Program-made: the position numbers and the translations under genes | Assembly: GCA_021825945.1 (NCBI GenBank) | Contig: JAKAFN010000003.1 | Location: 62,001 to 126,000, forward strand | Reading direction: 5' to 3' | Source: Pseudomonadota bacterium | GTDB taxonomy: Bacteria; Pseudomonadota; Gammaproteobacteria; Burkholderiales; Burkholderiaceae_F | DNA length: 64,000 nucleotides | Shown: piece after piece, positions 42,675-52,431 of the stretch | Numbering within the stretch: the stretch's first letter is position 1 | Layout: each line of letters opens with the position of its first letter | The notes under the pieces: generated by a model | Seen by the model: the letters and a program-made list of their open reading frames with translations, nothing else | Database searches by the model: none | What the model was told of the DNA's origin: nothing

Positions 42675-44669
42675 TCAGATTACCCGGTCGTTGCCGCCGT
42701 CGATCGGCACCTGAGCGCCGGTCGTCTTTGCGAACCGCGGGCCGCACATCTCGGCGACCAGTTCGGCGACGTCGCGGCTGGTGATCTCGACGTGCAGGAC
42801 GTTGTTGCGCTTGTATTCGTCGGCGGATAGCCCGTAGTGCCGGGCGCGCTCGCCGAGTACGGCGTCGGTCCAGATGCCGGTGTCGAACACCGCGTTCGGA
42901 TGCACCGTGTTCACGCGGATGCCGTCGTCGCCCCATTCGAGGGCGGCGACGCGTGCGAGCTGGGTCAGCGCGGCCTTGGATGCCGAGTAGGCCGCGGCAC
43001 CGGGGCCCGGCGCCGGGACGTTCTTGGAGCCGACGATCACCACCCGTCCGTTGCGCGGCGCCCGCTTCAGCAGCGGGTGCGCTTCGCGCAGCAGGGCGAG
43101 GTTGGCGTCGAGATTGACCGACAGCACGTTGCGCCATTCGCCGTCGGCCAAGTCCGCGATCCTGCGGCCGCCGGGAAAGATGCCGGCATTGCACACCAGC
43201 ATGTCGACGCCGCCATATGCGGCGGCGGCCCGCGCCAGGGCGCCGCGCAACCCGGCGATGTCGGTGACGTCGCAGGCGATGCCGAGGTAATCGGGCCGCC
43301 GATGCAGCGCTTCGATCGCCGGATCGCGGTCGAGGCCGACGACCGCGGCGCCGCGCGCGAGCAGCGCCGCGACGCAGGCCGCGCCGATCCCCGACGCCGC
43401 GCCGGTCACCAGGGCGATCTCGCCGGCGAAGGGGGCGGGCTTCCCGGCCTTGCGGAGCTTGGCCTGTTCGAGGTCCCAGTATTCGACGTCGAAGAGATCG
43501 CGCTCGGGCAGCGCGCGGTAGCCGCCCAGCGCGGTGGCCCGCAGGATGACGTCGATGGTGTGTTCGTAGATCTCGCCGACGATCGTCGCGTCCTTGGCCG
43601 AGCGCCCCGCCGCGAGCAGGCCGAGTGCCGGGTCGAGGACTACGCGCGGCGCCGGGTCGAGCATCGTCTTGCGCTCTTTGGCCTGCGGTTCGTGACGCGC
43701 GAAATACGCGCGATAGGCCTCGACGTAGTCCGCGACGTCGCGGCCGATCATCGGCACGCGCTTGGTCCGGATCACGTGGTCGGGGGTGGCCGGGCCTCGC
43801 CCGGCAAGTTCGGCCACGTCGGGGCATTGCGCGAAGGCCCGCGCGCGTGCGTCGTCCCGCCGCATCAGCAGCATGGGGAATCCGGCGGCCTGCGAGATCG
43901 CCTGCCGCAGCGTGGCTTGTTCCAGGGCGGACGCGGTCGCCGGTTCGGCTTTCGGGGGCACCTCCGTCGGCGACGCCGGAAGAGGGACGTCCCAGGCGTG
44001 GTGCCGCGCGAGATAGCGTTCGGCGTCACCGACGAGTTCGATCATCCGCTCGTAGGATTCCCGCGCCGAGCCACCGAACGAGAAGAGCCCGTGGTTGCAG
44101 AGCGCCATGCCGATCGTTCGCGGACCGGCCTCGGCGGCGAAGCGCTGCGCCGCCAGGCGCGCCAGATCGAAGCCGGGCATGACGTAGGGCACGATCACCA
44201 CCCGGTCGCCGTAGCATTCGCGGATCCGCGCTTCGCCGTCGGTGGTGTTGCTGATGGCAATGAACGCGTCGGCGTGGGTGTGGTCGACGAACGGATAGGG
44301 CAGGATCGCGTGCAGGATCGCCTCGACCGACGGGGCGGGCGCGGTCGCGCGCGTCATCCGCGTGGCGAGTTCGTTGACCATTTCCGGATCCGAGAGCGCA
44401 GGCAGCTTCGCCAAGCGTCGCAGCGGCTCCATGCGCACGGGCGAGAACCCCGCCGCCTCGATCGTCTCGAGATCCCAGCCGCTGCCCTTGACGTACAGGA
44501 TCTCCTCCGCGTCGCCGAGCAGGTTGGTTTCCGTGCGCTTGACGGAGGTGTTTCCCCCGCCGTGCAGCACCAGCGTCTTGTCGGCGCCCAACAGGCGCGA
44601 GGTGTAGACGCGCAGCGCGAGATCGTCCCCGATGTCGGGGCAGGCGGCGTCGTTCCAGCGGTTTTCCAT
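42675..44669 (-). CDS. Bifunctional class II aldolase / short-chain dehydrogenase
   Basis: A 664-residue fusion. The N-terminal half is a class II (AraD/FucA/RhaD-like) aldolase: HGGGNTSVK, VDHTHADAFIAIS with zinc histidines, and LCNHGLFSFGGSARESYERM. The C-terminal half is an SDR: VTGAASGIGAAC, CNAGIFPGG, GSKNVPAPGPGAAAYSASKA with Ser/Tyr/Lys. Annotated relatives are called rhamnulose-1-phosphate aldolase/alcohol (lactaldehyde) dehydrogenase. Here, between apt and mtnA, it more likely cleaves 5-methylthio- or 5-deoxyribulose-1-phosphate to DHAP plus an aldehyde and handles the aldehyde (inference). Gaps are 16 bp to apt and 5 bp to mtnA. Confidence 0.9.
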   Translation of the reverse strand: MENRWNDAACPDIGDDLALRVYTSRLLGADKTLVLHGGGNTSVKRTETNLLGDAEEILYVKGSGWDLETIEAAGFSPVRMEPLRRLAKLPALSDPEMVNELATRMTRATAPAPSVEAILHAILPYPFVDHTHADAFIAISNTTDGEARIRECYGDRVVIVPYVMPGFDLARLAAQRFAAEAGPRTIGMALCNHGLFSFGGSARESYERMIELVGDAERYLARHHAWDVPLPASPTEVPPKAEPATASALEQATLRQAISQAAGFPMLLMRRDDARARAFAQCPDVAELAGRGPATPDHVIRTKRVPMIGRDVADYVEAYRAYFARHEPQAKERKTMLDPAPRVVLDPALGLLAAGRSAKDATIVGEIYEHTIDVILRATALGGYRALPERDLFDVEYWDLEQAKLRKAGKPAPFAGEIALVTGAASGIGAACVAALLARGAAVVGLDRDPAIEALHRRPDYLGIACDVTDIAGLRGALARAAAAYGGVDMLVCNAGIFPGGRRIADLADGEWRNVLSVNLDANLALLREAHPLLKRAPRNGRVVIVGSKNVPAPGPGAAAYSASKAALTQLARVAALEWGDDGIRVNTVHPNAVFDTGIWTDAVLGERARHYGLSADEYKRNNVLHVEITSRDVAELVAEMCGPRFAKTTGAQVPIDGGNDRVI

Positions 44670-44685
44670 CGTCGATCGCCTTCGC

Positions 44686-45213
44686 TCAGTGGCCTTCGAA
44701 GGCGCACAGGGAGAATGCCTTGTGGCCGGCTTTCTCCAGCCGTGCGGCGCCGCCGAGGTCGGGCAGGTCGATGACGAAACAACATTCGACGATCCGGCCG
44801 CCGAGGTCCTCGATCAGCTTGATCGACGCCAGCGCGGTGCCGCCGGTGGCGATGAGGTCGTCGGCGAGCAGGATCCGCTCCCCCGGGGCGACCGCGTCGA
44901 TGTGGATCTCGACGCGGTCGGTGCCGTATTCCAGTTCGTAGTCGCGCCCGACGGTTGCGGCGGGGAGCTTCCCCTTCTTGCGGATCGGCACGAAGCCGGT
45001 GCCGAGCTGGCAAGCGAGGGCGGCTCCGATGATGAAGCCGCGCGACTCGATGCCGGCGACCTTGTCGATCTGCCGGTCCGCGTAGCGGTTCGCCAGCTCT
45101 TGGATCGTCACGCGAAAGCCCACCGGGTCCTTGAGCAGGGTCGTGATGTCGCGGAACATCACGCCGGGCTTGGGGTAATGGGGAACGGTACGGATGTGGG
45201 ATTTGATCGGCAT
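44686..45213 (-). CDS. apt: Adenine phosphoribosyltransferase
   Basis: Apt converts adenine and PRPP to AMP. The 175-residue protein has the PRPP-binding loop RILLADDLIATGGTALAS, VAGIESRGFIIGAALA and the N-terminal PKPGVMFRDITTLL. It is the first gene of an operon with the aldolase/dehydrogenase and mtnA. Adenine is the by-product when 5'-methylthioadenosine or 5'-deoxyadenosine is split, so its position supports a nucleoside-salvage role for the operon. The nucleoside phosphorylase itself is not in the window. Confidence 0.96.
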   Translation of the reverse strand: MPIKSHIRTVPHYPKPGVMFRDITTLLKDPVGFRVTIQELANRYADRQIDKVAGIESRGFIIGAALACQLGTGFVPIRKKGKLPAATVGRDYELEYGTDRVEIHIDAVAPGERILLADDLIATGGTALASIKLIEDLGGRIVECCFVIDLPDLGGAARLEKAGHKAFSLCAFEGH

Positions 45214-45292
45214 GGGCGTTCAAGAAAAAAACGTGGCGCTTCGTCGGCGGTTCGCAAGGCTACTCTTTTCAGCTCGCGTCGTGTCCCGCCCC

Positions 45293-45361
45293 GGTCATCG
45301 CGGGGCCCGCAGTACCGTGGCGATCCAGCGGACATACTGGATGGATTGCTTCGGGCGGGCT
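45293..45361. repeat. Family-2 dispersed repeat (apt/SRP RNA gap)
   Basis: GGTCATCGCGGGGCCCGCAG, then ACCGTGGCGATCCAG and an ATCCAG/CTGGAT stem. Related copies lie at 51633-51675 (inverted) and 57603-57645. Confidence 0.6.
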
Positions 45362-45434
45362 CTGCGCCTTCGTCGGGACGATAATCCCCTCACACCGGCG
45401 TCCGGAGCCGTTCCCGCGGACGCGCGCAGGCTGC

Positions 45435-45440
45435 TAAGAT
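45435..45440 (+). promoter_or_regulatory. Candidate -10 box of the SRP RNA gene
   Basis: TAAGAT ends 7 nt before the predicted 5' end of the SRP RNA stem, the right distance for a sigma-70 start. No strong -35 is visible. Confidence 0.5.
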
Positions 45441-45446
45441 TCCTGT

Positions 45447-45546
45447 CGGCGGGCCCCCTCGCATCGCGGTGCTGTCAACCTGGTCAGGTCGGGAACGAAG
45501 CAGCCATAGCAGATTTCCGCGAGTGCCGAGGATCAGGCTCGCCTTC
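45447..45546 (+). ncRNA. ffs: Signal recognition particle 4.5S RNA
   Basis: The small bacterial SRP RNA, which binds Ffh and guides membrane-protein ribosomes to FtsY. The diagnostic apical domain is present: CTGGTCAGGTCGGGAACGAA followed by GCAGCCATAGCAG (symmetric loop, GGAA-type tetraloop position occupied by GGAA within CGGGAACG). The ends pair as GGCGGGCC (45448-45455) with GGCTCGCC (45536-45543), fixing the limits to about 100 nt. A T-rich TTCGATTTT follows. It lies 27 bp before dnaX, a common betaproteobacterial arrangement. Confidence 0.92.
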
Positions 45547-45572
45547 GATTTTCGCGGGAGGGATGTCCTCGT

Positions 45573-47222
45573 ATGTCGTATCAGGCGCTCGCTCGCAAGT
45601 GGCGGCCGCGCGAGTTTTCCGCCCTCGTCGGGCAGGATCACGTCGTGCGCGCGCTCACCCATGCGCTGGAGACGGGGCGCCTGCATCACGCCTACCTGTT
45701 CACGGGCACGCGCGGCGTCGGCAAGACGACGATCGCGCGGATTCTCGCCAAGGCGTTGAATTGCGTCGGTCCGGATGGGCAGGGCGGGGTGACGGCGGCG
45801 CCTTGCAACGTCTGTGCGGCCTGCACGGCGATCGACGCCGGCCGCTTCGTCGATTACATCGAGATGGACGCAGCCAGCAACCGCGGCGTCGAGGAGATGA
45901 CGCAACTGCTCGAGCGGGCGGCCTATGCGCCGACCAATGCGCGCTACAAGATCTACACCATCGACGAAGTGCACATGCTGACCAACCACGCCTTCAACGC
46001 CATGTTGAAGACGCTGGAGGAGCCGCCCGAGTACGTCAAGTTCATCCTGGCGACCACCGATCCGCAGAAGATCCCCGTCACGGTCCTGAGCCGATGCCTG
46101 CAGTTCAGCCTCAAACAAGTGCCGCCCGCGGCGATCGTCGAGCGCCTGCAGCACGTGCTGGGCAACGAAGGCCTGGGCGCGACGGATCCGGCACCCTTGC
46201 GCGCGCTGGCCCATGCGGCACGCGGCAGCATGCGCGATGCGTTGTCGCTGCTCGATCAGGCAATCGCCTACGCCGGCGGGGTGCCGACGGCGGACACCGT
46301 GCGCCAGATGCTGGGCGCGATCGATTCCTCGATCCTGGTGCGGTTGCTCGATGCGGTCGCCGACGGCCAGACCGAGCAGGTCCTGCGCCTTGCCGACGAA
46401 ATGGCGGAGCGGGGGTTGTCGTTTTCGCAGGCCCTGCGCGATCTGGCGGCGTTCCTGCATCGGATCGCGCTGACCCAGGCGGTCGGATCGGTGGCGGAGG
46501 ACGAGCCCGATGCGGCGGAACTGGCGCGGCTCGCCGGGCAACTGGCGAAGGAGCAGGTGCAGCTCTACTACCAGATCACGCTGCACGGCCGCAACGATCT
46601 CGCCATGGCGCCGGACGAGTACGCCGGGTTCACGATGACCTTGCTGCGGATGATGGTGTTCGCGCCCGAAGTGGCGCCTGCCGCGGCGGGAAGATCGGCC
46701 GCGCTGCGGGCGAGCGGCCCCCTGCGTACGACGACCGCCGGCGCGCGCGCGGACCGCGGCGGCCCCCCGACCCGATCCCCGGAGGGGAGAGGGGGAAACG
46801 GGCGGGCGGACCGGGGGGAGGGCGCGGAACAGAATCCCGTCGGGAGCGATGGTTCCTGGCCCGAACTCGCCGCCTCGCTGCCATTGACCGGCTTGGCGCG
46901 GGAAATGGCCTTGCGCAGCGAACTGGTTTCGCGCGAAGGCGATCATCTCCACCTGCGCGTCCCGGTCAAGGCGCTGGCCGACGGAGGCAACGTCGAGCGG
47001 GTGCGCAAGGCGCTGTCCGAGCGGCTCGGCCGTGCGGTGCGTCTGACCATCGAGACCGGTGCGACCAATGGATCGACTGCGCAGGCGCGCAGCGACCAGG
47101 CGCGCGCCGCGGCGTTGCAGGAAGCGCGGGCGTCGATCGAGCGCGATCCGGTCGTGCGGGAATTGCAGCAGCGCTTCGGCGCGACGGTGGATCCGTCGTC
47201 GATTCGGCCGATTTCGGGGTGA
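45573..47222 (+). CDS. dnaX: DNA polymerase III subunits gamma and tau
   Basis: DnaX forms the clamp-loader motor and links core polymerases at the fork. The 549-residue protein has Walker [13 protein letters not shown], the zinc module with [11 protein letters not shown] after a short insertion, Walker [11 protein letters not shown] and sensor [16 protein letters not shown] low-complexity linker (about residues 375-425) includes a read-through family-1 repeat ([20 protein letters not shown]); the C-terminal tau domain binds the alpha subunit. No obvious A-rich slippery site for gamma was seen. The stop codon lies in a repeat tail. GGGAGGG precedes the ATG by 11 nt. Confidence 0.95.
   Translation: MSYQALARKWRPREFSALVGQDHVVRALTHALETGRLHHAYLFTGTRGVGKTTIARILAKALNCVGPDGQGGVTAAPCNVCAACTAIDAGRFVDYIEMDAASNRGVEEMTQLLERAAYAPTNARYKIYTIDEVHMLTNHAFNAMLKTLEEPPEYVKFILATTDPQKIPVTVLSRCLQFSLKQVPPAAIVERLQHVLGNEGLGATDPAPLRALAHAARGSMRDALSLLDQAIAYAGGVPTADTVRQMLGAIDSSILVRLLDAVADGQTEQVLRLADEMAERGLSFSQALRDLAAFLHRIALTQAVGSVAEDEPDAAELARLAGQLAKEQVQLYYQITLHGRNDLAMAPDEYAGFTMTLLRMMVFAPEVAPAAAGRSAALRASGPLRTTTAGARADRGGPPTRSPEGRGGNGRADRGEGAEQNPVGSDGSWPELAASLPLTGLAREMALRSELVSREGDHLHLRVPVKALADGGNVERVRKALSERLGRAVRLTIETGATNGSTAQARSDQARAAALQEARASIERDPVVRELQQRFGATVDPSSIRPISG
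46761..46870. repeat. Family-1 repeat and tail inside dnaX
   Basis: The stretch CCCCGGAGGGGAGAGGGGG and a following GAGGGCGCGGAACAG tail are read in frame in the DnaX linker. The tail resembles the sequence at 47219-47275 just after the dnaX stop. Confidence 0.55.
47133..47166 (+). repeat. Copy 1 of a 32-nt duplication, in the dnaX 3' end
   Basis: GATCGAGCGCGATCCGGTCG followed by TGCGGGAATTGC codes for [10 protein letters not shown] in DnaX. It recurs with one mismatch at 47281-47312. Confidence 0.85.
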
Positions 47223-47312
47223 GGGTGCCGAACAGCGATCCGCCGGGGGCGATTGCGCCGGGCTGGAACTCGCAGACGCCGATCGAGCGCGATCCGGTCG
47301 TGCGAGAATTGC
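47215..47312 (+). repeat. Repeat tail at the dnaX stop plus copy 2 of the 32-nt duplication
   Basis: GGGGTGAGGGTGCCGAACAG spans the dnaX stop and resembles the internal dnaX repeat tail; 47281-47312 repeats the dnaX 3' coding segment with one change (TGCGAGAATTGC). This looks like a partial duplication of the gene end together with its repeat. Confidence 0.65.
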
Positions 47313-47364
47313 CGGAGGGGTTCGGTGTTACGGCGTCGGGGTTCCGCGTAGGTTTGTTTGCCCG

Positions 47365-47407
47365 TACCCCCTCACCTCCGCCCTCTCCGGCGTGCGGGAG
47401 AGGGGAC
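47365..47407. repeat. Family-1 palindrome before ybaB
   Basis: ACCCCCTCACCTCCGCCCTC leads into a stem CCCTCTCC (47381-47388) with GGAGAGGG (47397-47404). It ends 17 bp before the ybaB ATG. Confidence 0.65.
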
Positions 47408-47424
47408 TTTGCGATGGAAACCAT

Positions 47425-47754
47425 ATGATCAAAAATCAGTTGGCTGGCCTCATGCAGCAGGCGCAGAAGATGCAGGACGGCATGAAGCGCATGAACGAGG
47501 AACTGGCGGAGGTCGAGGTCGAGGGACAGGCCGGCGCCGGGCTCGTCAAGGTCACGCTCACGTGCAAGCATCAGGCACGCCGGGTGGTCATCGACCCCAG
47601 TCTCGTCGGCGACGACAAGGACATGCTGGAAGACCTCGTCTGCGCGGCCTTCAACGATGCCGCGCGCCGGGTGGAAGAGACGGTGCAGAGCCGGATGGCC
47701 GCCGTCACCGCCGGCATGCCGATGCCGCCGGGATTCAAGATGCCGTTCTTTTGA
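47425..47754 (+). CDS. ybaB: YbaB/EbfC nucleoid-associated protein
   Basis: A 109-residue dimeric DNA-binding protein of the YbaB/EbfC family, almost always encoded between dnaX and recR, as here. Motifs: [20 protein letters not shown], the conserved core [20 protein letters not shown], and [10 protein letters not shown]. Length matches E. coli (109). The ATG at 47425 was chosen because the upstream frame is repeat sequence. recR starts 43 bp later. Confidence 0.95.
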   Translation: MIKNQLAGLMQQAQKMQDGMKRMNEELAEVEVEGQAGAGLVKVTLTCKHQARRVVIDPSLVGDDKDMLEDLVCAAFNDAARRVEETVQSRMAAVTAGMPMPPGFKMPFF

Positions 47755-47797
47755 TCGTGGGCGCATACGCTGATGTGCTGATCGGGGTCGTTCGCCT

Positions 47798-48400
47798 GTG
47801 AAGCTGGGTCGCACGCTCGAAGGATTGATCGAGTCGCTAAAGCGACTTCCCGGCATCGGCCCGCGCTCCGCGCAGCGCATCGCGTTTCACCTACTGCAGC
47901 AGGACCGTGACGGCGCGCTGTTGCTCGGCCGCGCGCTGCTCGACGCCGTAGAAAAAGTGGGGCGCTGCGCGCGTTGCAACACGCTCACCGAGCAGGAGAT
48001 CTGCGAGACCTGCGCCGACCCGCAGCGGGATCCCGGGTTGCTGTGCGTGGTGGAGTCGCCGGCGGATCAACTCGTGATCGAGCAGTCCCTGGCATACCGG
48101 GGGCTCTATTTCGTGCTGTTCGGCCGGCTTTCCCCGCTGGATGGCGTCGGGCCCCGGGAGATCGAACTCGACCGGCTGGTCGCGCGCGCGGCCGATGGCG
48201 TGGTGCGCGAGGTGGTCGTCGCCACGTCGTTCACGCCGGAGGGGGACGCGACCGCGCATTTCATCGCCGAGGCGGTTCGCAGCCGCGATCCCGACGTCAA
48301 GGTGAGCCGGCTGGCGCGCGGCGTGCCGGCGGGCGCGGAACTGGAATACACCGACGTGAACACGATCGCGCAAGCGATGCTGGACCGTCGGGCACAGTAA
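47798..48400 (+). CDS. recR: Recombination mediator protein RecR
   Basis: RecR works with RecO/RecF to load RecA at gaps. The 200-residue protein has the N-terminal helix-hairpin-helix ([20 protein letters not shown]), a zinc finger [19 protein letters not shown], and the Toprim segment [17 protein letters not shown]. It starts with GTG at 47798; no ATG is available before the conserved N-terminus. It closes the ffs-dnaX-ybaB-recR group and is followed by a strong palindrome. Confidence 0.96.
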   Translation: MKLGRTLEGLIESLKRLPGIGPRSAQRIAFHLLQQDRDGALLLGRALLDAVEKVGRCARCNTLTEQEICETCADPQRDPGLLCVVESPADQLVIEQSLAYRGLYFVLFGRLSPLDGVGPREIELDRLVARAADGVVREVVVATSFTPEGDATAHFIAEAVRSRDPDVKVSRLARGVPAGAELEYTDVNTIAQAMLDRRAQ

Positions 48401-48415
48401 GTTTTCCGCCGTTTC

Positions 48416-48451
48416 CCTGCCCCCTCTCCCGCACGCGGGAGAGGGGGCAGG
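48416..48451. repeat. Perfect 17-bp family-1 palindrome after recR
   Basis: CCTGCCCCCTCTCCCGC and its exact reverse complement flank an AC loop. It starts 15 bp after the recR stop and is the longest perfect copy of the family in the window, likely to form a strong transcript hairpin. Confidence 0.85.
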
Positions 48452-48480
48452 CAGCGGATGCCGCTTCGCGCTCGGCGCGT

Positions 48481-48504
48481 GTCCGCTCCCGCACGCGGGA
48501 ACGG
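48481..48504. repeat. Second family-1 palindrome in the recR-glyA gap
   Basis: CCGCTCCCGC-AC-GCGGGAACGG, with one mispaired position, lies 30 bp from the previous copy and about 90 bp before glyA. Confidence 0.6.
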
Positions 48505-48592
48505 AGACACGTCCGCGGTGGTAGCGATATCCGGCTGGCATAATCCGCCTTTGCGGCCACTTGCCGCGCCCATCCGTTACGAGTCCTCCGCC

Positions 48593-49840
<1,248 letters not shown>

Positions 49841-49960
49841 CTCGTTCCCGGTTGATCGGATGGCCGCGGGGGGGCGTTGTCGCCCGCGCCCGGCGCGATA
49901 TCGGGCGTCGGGAAGCGGGCGGCATCGGGCCCTCGTACTGCGGTATTCGGAACGATACCC

Positions 49961-50425
49961 ATGAAGTGTCCGTTTTGCGCCCATCCCGACACGCAAGTGG
50001 TCGACTCGCGCGCCGCCGATGAGGGTGCCGCGATCCGCCGTCGCCGGCGTTGTCTGGCCTGTGAAAAACGCTTCACCACCTACGAGCGTGTCGAACTCGT
50101 CCTTCCGACCATCGTCAAGCGCGGCGGCAGTCGCGCCGACTACGACCGTGCCAAGCTGCGCGCCTCGATGCTGCTGGCGCTGCGCAAGCGCCCGGTCGCG
50201 CGCGAGGCGGTGGAGGATGCGATCGACCGGATCGAGGAACGCCTCTTGGGCACCGGGCAGCGAGAGATCCGCAGCGAAAAGCTGGGCGAACTGGTGATGC
50301 GGGAACTGCGTCGCCTCGACAAGGTGGCGTACATTCGGTTCGCATCGGTCTATCGAAGCTTCGAGGACGTCGAGGCGTTCACCGAGGTGGTCAAGGAAGT
50401 CCGTCCGCGGCGACGCGGCGCCTAG
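49961..50425 (+). CDS. nrdR: Transcriptional repressor NrdR
   Basis: NrdR represses ribonucleotide reductase genes in response to ATP/dATP. The 154-residue protein starts directly with the zinc ribbon [17 protein letters not shown] and the second pair CLACEKRF, followed by the ATP-cone domain ([20 protein letters not shown]). Length is standard. No NrdR box was searched out because nrd genes are not in the window. ribD begins 13 bp downstream, so the two are probably co-transcribed. Confidence 0.97.
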   Translation: MKCPFCAHPDTQVVDSRAADEGAAIRRRRRCLACEKRFTTYERVELVLPTIVKRGGSRADYDRAKLRASMLLALRKRPVAREAVEDAIDRIEERLLGTGQREIRSEKLGELVMRELRRLDKVAYIRFASVYRSFEDVEAFTEVVKEVRPRRRGA

Positions 50426-50438
50426 GCGGGGAGAGCGC

Positions 50439-51530
50439 GTGTATTCGGAAACCGACGATCGGCTCATGCGGCGCGCACTCGAACTCGGCCTGCGTGCCCG
50501 TGGACGCGTGACGCCCAACCCGCATGTCGGCTGCGTGATCGCCCGGGGCGACGAGATCCTGGGAGAAGGGTGCACGCAGCCGCCGGGATGCAATCATGCC
50601 GAAGTCGAGGCCATCCAGGACGCGCGTCGCCGTGGTAACGATGTGCGTGGTGCGACGGCCTACGTCACCCTGGAGCCGTGTTCTCATTTCGGCCGCACGC
50701 CACCCTGCGCGATGGCCCTCATCGATGCCGGTGTCGGGTGCGTCGTGGCCGCCGTGGAGGATCCCAATCCCCGTGTGGCGGGTCGCGGCCTTGCCATGTT
50801 GCGCGAGGCCGGGGTCGACGTGCGCTGCGGCCTGCTGCGACAGGACGCGGTCGATGCCAACGCCGGATTCTTTTCGCGCATGAACCGAGGCCGGCCTTGG
50901 GTGCGGGTCAAGGTCGCGGCAAGCCTGGACGGACGCACCGCCCTCGAAAATGGGGAATCCAAGTGGATCACCGGCGAGGCGGCGCGGGCCGACGGCCATG
51001 TCTGGCGCGCACGTGCTTGCGCGATCCTGACCGGAATCGGAACGGTGCGCGCCGACAATCCTCTGCTCACCGCGCGCGGGGAAGCGGTGTCGCGTCAGCC
51101 CTTGAAAGTCGTCGCCGACAGCGCCTGCACGATCGATTCCGGCGCGCGCCTGTTCGACGGGAACCCGGTGCTGATCGCCTGTGCTCGCGGGGATGCCGCC
51201 AAGGAGGCCGCGCTGGCCCGCAAGAACGTCGAGGTGTTCGTCTGCCCCGGCCCCGACGGGCGGGTCGATCTCGGCGCGCTGCTCGCCGAACTGGGGCGGC
51301 GGGGCGTGAACGAGTTGCACGTCGAAGCCGGTCCCGCGCTTTCCGGGGAACTGGTGCGCGGCGGATGGGCGGACGAACTGTTGATGTATCTGGCGCCGAT
51401 GCTGATCGGCCCCGGCCAACCGATGTGCCGGTTGCCGAGGCTGGAGACCCTGTCGCTGGCGCGAACGCTGCGGATTCGCGAGGCGGTGATGATCGGCAGC
51501 GACCTGCGGATCCTGGCGCGGGTGCAATAA
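50439..51530 (+). CDS. ribD: Bifunctional riboflavin deaminase/reductase RibD
   Basis: RibD carries out steps two and three of riboflavin synthesis: deamination of the pyrimidine, then NADPH reduction of its ribosyl side chain. The 363-residue protein has the zinc deaminase motif NHAEVEAIQDA with EPCSHFGRTPPC, and a C-terminal reductase with KVAASLDGRTALENGESKW. The start is GTG at 50439. It is separated from ribE by a 229-bp gap that contains family-2 repeats. Confidence 0.96.
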   Translation: MYSETDDRLMRRALELGLRARGRVTPNPHVGCVIARGDEILGEGCTQPPGCNHAEVEAIQDARRRGNDVRGATAYVTLEPCSHFGRTPPCAMALIDAGVGCVVAAVEDPNPRVAGRGLAMLREAGVDVRCGLLRQDAVDANAGFFSRMNRGRPWVRVKVAASLDGRTALENGESKWITGEAARADGHVWRARACAILTGIGTVRADNPLLTARGEAVSRQPLKVVADSACTIDSGARLFDGNPVLIACARGDAAKEAALARKNVEVFVCPGPDGRVDLGALLAELGRRGVNELHVEAGPALSGELVRGGWADELLMYLAPMLIGPGQPMCRLPRLETLSLARTLRIREAVMIGSDLRILARVQ

Positions 51531-51574
51531 TGGCCGCGATGGCGATGGTTACAAACCAATTTGCGCGGTGCGTG

Positions 51575-51720
51575 CCGTTTCCCGACACATCGTCACGGCG
51601 AGGGCGAAGCCGGAGGCGATCGGGTGCGCCGGCCGGATCGTCACGGCCTGCGGGCCTCGCGATGACGCAATGACGGCCGGCGTTTCATTCCGGAGCGGCG
51701 CACATCGCGATGACGGTCGG
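51575..51720. repeat. Family-2 repeat cluster (ribD-ribE gap)
   Basis: Contains ATCGTCACGGCGAGG, then ATCGTCACGGCCTGCGGGCC continuing TCGCGATGACG, then ATCGCGATGACGG, that is several direct and inverted copies of the same motif. The segment 51633-51675 is an inverted copy of the repeats at 45293 and 57603. No riboflavin riboswitch pattern was recognised here. Confidence 0.6.
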
Positions 51721-51759
51721 GTCGAATCGGCAGTGGCGTGCGTGAGGTAGGTGGCAAAT

Positions 51760-52380
51760 ATGTTTACGGGTCTTGTCCAATCGATGGGCCGCATCGTCTC
51801 GGTGCAGCCGCTGTCTTCCGCGCCCGATGCCGGCGTCCGCATCGAAGTCGACGCGGCGGGGCTCGCGCCGCGTCCGATCGCCCTGGGCGACAGCATCGCC
51901 GTGAACGGCGTCTGCCTCACGGTGGTCGATCGGCGGGGCGACATCTTCGCGGCCGACGTGTCGCGCGAAACCTTGTCGAAGACTGCCGGACTCGACGCGT
52001 CGGGCGCGGTGAACCTGGAAACCGCGTTGGCGCTGGGCGACAAACTGGGCGGCCACCTCATGGCCGGCCACGTCGATGGCGTGGGGGAGGTCATCCGCAT
52101 GGCGCCGGCGGGCGAATCCACGGAGGTCGTCGTCGGCGTTCCGGCGGGTCTCGCGATCTACATGGCGCCCAAAGGCTCGGTGGCCGTCAACGGCGTGAGC
52201 CTCACCATCAATCGTGTGACGGACCGCGACGGCGCCTGCGAAATTTCGATCAATTTGATCCCGCACACCATCGCGGCGACGACCTTCGCGCTCCTGGTGC
52301 CGGGTGCCAGGGTTAATATCGAGGCGGATCTGCTCGCCCGCTACGTCGTGCGAGCGCGGGATTGCGATCCGATTCGTTGA
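51760..52380 (+). CDS. ribE: Riboflavin synthase alpha subunit
   Basis: RibE dismutates two 6,7-dimethyl-8-ribityllumazine molecules to riboflavin. The 206-residue protein begins with the canonical MFTGLVQSMGRI and has the two-fold internal repeat: DSIAVNGVCLTV in the first barrel and GSVAVNGVSLTIN in the second, with GGHLMAGHVDGVG between. The ATG at 51760 matches the family start; an in-frame GTG three codons earlier is less likely. Confidence 0.97.
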   Translation: MFTGLVQSMGRIVSVQPLSSAPDAGVRIEVDAAGLAPRPIALGDSIAVNGVCLTVVDRRGDIFAADVSRETLSKTAGLDASGAVNLETALALGDKLGGHLMAGHVDGVGEVIRMAPAGESTEVVVGVPAGLAIYMAPKGSVAVNGVSLTINRVTDRDGACEISINLIPHTIAATTFALLVPGARVNIEADLLARYVVRARDCDPIR

Positions 52381-52431
52381 ATTTTGCCGTTGTCCGTCTC
52401 CCCGGCGGGAAACGGGAAGGGGTGGGGGCGG

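Noticed and set aside
45194..45572. Plus-strand frame running from the apt start region into dnaX
   Set aside because: It crosses a repeat and the SRP RNA gene and has no protein features.
51531..51759. Possible FMN riboswitch upstream of ribE
   Set aside because: The gap is filled with dispersed-repeat motifs and I could not recognise the conserved RFN element blocks.
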